DNA from: Planctomycetota bacterium
GTDB lineage: Bacteria; Planctomycetota; Planctomycetia; Pirellulales; UBA1268
NCBI GenBank assembly: GCA_003669585.1
Contig: QWOQ01000008.1
Coordinates: forward strand, 62,001-126,000
Direction of reading: 5' to 3'
DNA length: 64,000 bases
Shown here: piece after piece, positions 61,901 through 64,000 of the stretch
How the letters are laid out: the number at the start of each line of letters is the position of its first letter
Numbering within the stretch: position 1 is the stretch's first letter
The notes under the pieces: generated by a model
Told to the model about the DNA's origin: nothing
What the model saw: only the letters and a program-made list of their open reading frames with translations
The model's database searches: none
Program-made: the position numbers and the translations under genes

Positions 61901-62529
61901 TGCGACTCTCTGCAGAAGTCATTCGCGATCAGGCGCTGGCTGCTTCGGGCCTACTCTCGCGTAAAAAAGGTGGGCCAAGCGTGAATCCTCCGCAACCAAA
62001 TGTCGGACTCAGTGCGGCATTTGGCAGCGGCATCGACTGGAAAACGAGCGAGGGAGAGGATCGCTATCGTCGCGCGATTTATACAACATGGCGGCGTAGC
62101 AATCCCTATCCATCGATGGCTACGTTCGATGCACCGAATCGAGAGGTGTGCACGTTGCGGCGTCCTCGTACCAATACTCCACTTCAGGCACTCGTCACGC
62201 TGAATGATCCCGTGTTTGTCGAAGTGTCGCAGGCATTGGCTCGACGCATGGTGCGTGAGGGTGGATCAGTATCGGCCGACCGAGCACTGCGTGGATTTAG
62301 GCTCATGGTGGCTAGGCATCCTTCAACAGCAGAAATCGATCGTCTCGTTGCTCTTCACGATCAAGCACTTGCAGATTTTCGCGAGAACCTCGACGCCGCA
62401 CGCTTGATGGCAACCGAACCGATTGGACCGATCCCTCCTGATCTCTCCAGCGACATCGCCGACCTCGCGGCATGGACGGTTGTTGCGAATGTTCTTGTCA
62501 ATTTGGACGAGTCGTTTATGTGTCCGTAG
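58975..62529 (+). CDS. PSCyt1-DUF1549-DUF1553 protein, pair 3
   Basis: An 1184-residue exported protein, the longest of the three. PSCyt1 has the heme site CFRCH ([21 protein letters not shown]). DUF1549/PSCyt2 follows ([22 protein letters not shown]). The long middle part carries an F5/8 type C-like carbohydrate-binding segment ([50 protein letters not shown]). The end is DUF1553/PSD1 ([29 protein letters not shown]). The ATG at 58975 has AAGGA about eight bases upstream, and a hydrophobic signal ([14 protein letters not shown]) follows. The extra length lies in the middle, between DUF1549 and DUF1553. Confidence 0.94.
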   Translation: [1184 protein letters not shown]

Positions 62530-62559
62530 TGCCAGACAGTCTTCTCCGAAAGAACTACC

Positions 62560-64000
62560 ATGCATCCTGAGATCCACCGAACACTTCTTGCCACTCGTCG
62601 CCATCTTCTCGGAAGCATGGCTGGTGGAATTGGTTCAATTGCCCTTGGTGAACTTCTGGGATCGCGAAGCACTCATGCAGCGAACGAAGCAATCACGGCG
62701 ATTCCTTCTGCGTCCATCGAACCGCTGGCTGCGCACTCGCCGCACTTTCCGGCTCGTGCAAAAAGTGTCATTGTCATCCATCTGACCGGTTCTCCGCCAC
62801 ACCTCGACCTCTACGATCACAAGCCGCAACTTGTGCAACGCGATGGCGAGGAATGCCCACCGGAAACGATTGCAGGAAAGAAATTCGCGTTCACCAGCGG
62901 TACTCCAAAATTGCTAGGAACCCGTCGCACATTTGTGCGCTGCGGTGAAAGCGGAATGGAGCTTTCTGATGCGATCCCGAATTTGCATCGCGTGGCTGAT
63001 AAAATGTGTCTTGTGAAGTCTATGTTCACCGATCAATTCAACCATGCTCCAGCAGAATTGATGGCCTACACAGGATCACCTCGGTCGGGTCGACCAAGCC
63101 TTGGCAGTTGGGTGACCTATGGACTCGGAAGCGAGAATGCAAACCTTCCTGGATTTGTTGTGCTCATCTCTTCAGGGGTTCAACCCAACGGTGGCACGAG
63201 CAGTTTTGGATCAGGATTCCTGCCGAGCGTTTACCAGGGCGTGCAGTGTCGCTCGAAGGGAGATCCTGTCCTGTTTGTTTCTGATCCCGTAGGCATGGAT
63301 CGAAAGATGCGACGCAAAAGCCTCGACGCCCTGCGCGATCTCAATGAATTGCAGGCTCAAGAACTTGGCAATCCGGAAACTGTTACTCGGATCGCGCAGT
63401 ATGAACTGGCTTACCGCATGCAAACAACTGTGCCGGAAGTCATGGATATTTCGAGGGAACCAAAGCATGTACTCGATGCTTACGGTGCGATGCCCGGACA
63501 GCCAAGTCTTGCCAACAACTGTCTGTTGGCACGTCGACTCGTTGAGCAGGGGGTACGATTTGTTCACCTGTTCGATTGGGGATGGGACTTTCATGGAACG
63601 GGGCCCAACGAGGACATTCGCGATGGACTCACCAAAAAAGCTGCGACTTTCGATAAGCCCGCCGCAGCACTGATCGAGGATCTTGAGCGACGAGGCATGC
63701 TCAACGACACCCTGATTCTCTGTACGGGTGAATTTGGCCGAACTCCATTTCGCGAGGGACGCACTGCCGGTGGCACTCTTCTCGGCCGCGATCATTATCC
63801 AGATTGCTATTCGATCTGGATGGCCGGCGGTGGTGTGAAAGGTGGATACTCCCACGGGGCAAGTGACGATCTTGGTTTTCAGGTTGCGCATGACAAAGTG
63901 CACGTGCATGATCTTCAGGCTACTCTTCTACATCTCTTAGGATTTGACCACACAAAACTAACGCATCGTTTTCAAGGACGAGACTACCGCCTCACTGATG
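62560..64000 (+). CDS. DUF1501 protein, pair 3 (cut by right edge)
   Basis: A frame of 480 codons from the ATG at 62560 that runs off the window end. It begins LATRRHLLGSMAGGIGSIAL, a twin-arginine-type signal. It carries the family motifs HLTGSPPHLDLYDHKPQLVQ, LLARRLVEQGVRFVHLFDWG, TGEFGRTPF and GRDHYPDCYSIWMAGGGVKG. The start is 30 bp after the DUF1553 stop, so it belongs to the same transcript. The final few residues (RLTD) suggest that only a short C-terminal part is missing. Confidence 0.92.
   Translation, partial: MHPEIHRTLLATRRHLLGSMAGGIGSIALGELLGSRSTHAANEAITAIPSASIEPLAAHSPHFPARAKSVIVIHLTGSPPHLDLYDHKPQLVQRDGEECPPETIAGKKFAFTSGTPKLLGTRRTFVRCGESGMELSDAIPNLHRVADKMCLVKSMFTDQFNHAPAELMAYTGSPRSGRPSLGSWVTYGLGSENANLPGFVVLISSGVQPNGGTSSFGSGFLPSVYQGVQCRSKGDPVLFVSDPVGMDRKMRRKSLDALRDLNELQAQELGNPETVTRIAQYELAYRMQTTVPEVMDISREPKHVLDAYGAMPGQPSLANNCLLARRLVEQGVRFVHLFDWGWDFHGTGPNEDIRDGLTKKAATFDKPAAALIEDLERRGMLNDTLILCTGEFGRTPFREGRTAGGTLLGRDHYPDCYSIWMAGGGVKGGYSHGASDDLGFQVAHDKVHVHDLQATLLHLLGFDHTKLTHRFQGRDYRLTD

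Overview
The window reads as a chromosomal segment of a planctomycete (Planctomycetota). The evidence is three gene pairs of PSCyt/DUF1549/DUF1553 and DUF1501 proteins, one DUF1592/DUF1552 pair, many secreted proteins with no clear family, and cytochrome c motifs fused to carbohydrate-binding modules. A Pirellulales-like relative is plausible from this gene content, but I cannot prove it. No tRNA, rRNA, CRISPR array, insertion sequence or phage gene was recognised.

Layout. 1-4.9 kb: the end of rpoB and complete rpoC. 5-10.4 kb: a secreted protein, a CHAD protein, PolX and a proline-rich secreted protein. 10.7-13.1 kb: an overlapping three-gene minus-strand operon (small AAA+-like ATPase, arrestin-like protein, membrane DUF3592/arrestin-like protein). 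13.2-17.5 kb: a PQQ-type beta-propeller, a free-standing RNA polymerase alpha-CTD protein and a UvrD/PcrA helicase. 17.5-22.8 kb: gmd, an ABC permease fused to a CPBP protease, its ATPase and an atypical prepilin peptidase. 23-32.3 kb: flippase, NUDIX, YgfZ/GcvT-like, an XRE regulator behind a hairpin-rich leader, a 28-residue membrane ORF, secreted unknowns and RdgB.

32.5-41.7 kb is a minus-strand run: cupin, sugar isomerase/epimerase, Gfo/Idh oxidoreductase, ROK kinase, SIS isomerase, then DUF1592 (cytochrome c plus PA14) and DUF1552. It looks like intracellular sugar catabolism coupled to a surface module. 42.1-54.3 kb runs the other way: a DUF1549/DUF1553-DUF1501 pair, a beta-helix protein, a secreted GH43/GH32-like beta-propeller, a chemoreceptor and a second DUF1553-DUF1501 pair. 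After transaldolase and a HAD phosphatase comes a large secreted fusion (thioredoxin-like, heme c, PHM-like copper monooxygenase, two EF-hands), then a third DUF1553-DUF1501 pair that runs off the right edge.

Taken together, 32-64 kb looks like an accessory region for attacking and importing complex carbohydrate: exported redox and hydrolase-like proteins, sugar-binding folds (PA14, F5/8 type C, beta-helix, beta-propeller) and cytoplasmic sugar enzymes. This is inferred from context. The reaction of the DUF1549/DUF1553/DUF1501/DUF1592/DUF1552 proteins cannot be read from sequence.

The best candidates for something new are the free alpha-CTD protein, the ATPase/arrestin-like operon, the PHM-like fusion with all six copper ligands, and the structured leader before the XRE gene.
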